From the NCBI GenBank assembly GCA_011391075.1, contig JAABRF010000013.1, forward strand, positions 1 through 41,736: DNA of 41,736 nt, in the 5' to 3' direction. The position numbers were made by a program, and so were the translations under genes. Positions 41,456 to 41,736 of the stretch are shown in pieces. Every line of letters begins with the position of its first letter. Position 1 is the stretch's first letter. This DNA comes from Flavobacteriia bacterium (GTDB lineage: Bacteria > Bacteroidota > Bacteroidia > Flavobacteriales > Flavobacteriaceae). The notes below the pieces were generated by a model, which saw only the letters and a program-made list of their open reading frames with translations, did not search any database and was not told where the DNA came from.

Positions 41456-41736
41456 ACTGAAAAGTTATTCCGACTTAGTGAAATATATTTCCGCCCTACT
41501 GAAATTAGTTTCCGTCTTAGTGAAATTAGTTTCCGCCCTACTGAAATTAGTTTCCGCCTTAGTGAAATTAGTTTCCGCCTTAGTGAAATCAATTTCCGCC
41601 CAACTGAAATATATTTCCGCCTTAGTGAAATCAATTTCCGCCCAACTGAAATATGTTTCCGCCTTAGTGAAATTAGTTTCCGCCCAACTGAAATTAGTTT
41701 CCGCCCTACTGAAATATGTTTCCGACTTAGTGAAAT
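41456..41736. repeat. 21-bp satellite, 13 full copies plus a partial copy, running off the window
   Basis: Unit of 21 bp: (A)(G/C)TGAAAT, two variable bases, (A/G)TTTCCGCC, then TT, CT or CA. Full copies start every 21 bp from 41456 to 41708; the fourteenth is cut by the window edge. Each unit contains a GAAAT..ATTTC dyad. Because 21 is a multiple of three, one frame on each strand is open through it: plus strand about LVSALVK per unit, minus strand about KLISLRR or KLISVGR. No in-frame plus-strand ATG exists, and minus-strand ATGs lie inside the repeat, so coding is not established. Confidence 0.95.

Noticed and set aside
41437-41634. Minus-strand ORF of 65 codons through the 21-bp satellite, read as a basic repeat protein
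   Set aside because: It exists because 21 is divisible by three and the unit lacks stops; the opposite strand is open as well. Its ATG lies inside the repeat and no promoter is visible. Treated as satellite DNA.
41456-41736. CRISPR array
   Set aside because: The copies are contiguous with no unique spacers, and no cas genes are present.

Overview
The window looks like chromosomal DNA of a member of the Bacteroidota, most likely order Flavobacteriales; the family cannot be fixed from the sequence alone. The evidence is: AT-rich DNA; three secreted proteins ending in type IX secretion (T9SS, type A) sorting domains; domains largely confined to Bacteroidota (DUF4286, DUF5522, and a protein resembling the 5-fold beta-flower family); -7 promoter boxes of the Bacteroidota form TAnnTTTG, in two cases with a -33 TTG; and few Shine-Dalgarno sequences. 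No rRNA, tRNA, CRISPR array, prophage or intact transposase was seen. Most genes are housekeeping genes in short operons on both strands.

Layout. 0.2-4.7 kb: an LpxH-like metallophosphoesterase and a GT-B glycosyltransferase, then on the minus strand a T9SS protein, tpiA and an L,D-transpeptidase. 4.8-7.4 kb: pyrF and a metal/cobalamin-receptor-like protein, converging on a DUF4197/DUF5522 pair. 7.5-14 kb: an overlapping histidine kinase/response regulator pair followed by two large T9SS proteins and a strong terminator. 14-18.3 kb: a DegT-type aminotransferase, galE, a 31-residue Cys/Lys-rich peptide gene, then folA and kbl on minus. 18.4-20.3 kb: an alpha/beta hydrolase, a PepSY-type membrane protein and an OB-fold-like lipoprotein. 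20.5-22.5 kb: a redox cluster with an atypical CX6C thioredoxin-fold protein, thioredoxin reductase and a membrane-anchored WCMPC thioredoxin. 22.6-26.5 kb: recJ, a ferredoxin-NADP reductase-like flavoprotein, a LysE-family exporter whose C-terminus is encoded by palindromic repeats, and a five-repeat secreted protein. 26.9-31.1 kb: an RND efflux adaptor and pump. 31.6-33.5 kb: three envelope proteins of unknown function. 33.5-40.8 kb: an AddA/RecB-like helicase-nuclease, DUF4286, ksgA, mgtE and a TIGR01777 SDR protein. 40.8-41.7 kb: no convincing gene, but a 286-bp MITE-like element with a 6-bp target duplication and a 21-bp satellite that runs off the window.

The most unusual content is the intergenic DNA. 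At least ten gene borders carry tandem arrays of 7-8 bp AT-rich units. At three of them a palindrome with arms TCCCGATA/TATCGGGA sits inside the array, with the same unit on both sides although the unit differs between loci. With the GCGAATTGCATTCGCC palindromes in lysE, the MITE-like element and the 21-bp satellite, this suggests active small-repeat dynamics in an otherwise ordinary chromosome. I regard the palindrome-in-array arrangement as the best candidate for something not yet described.
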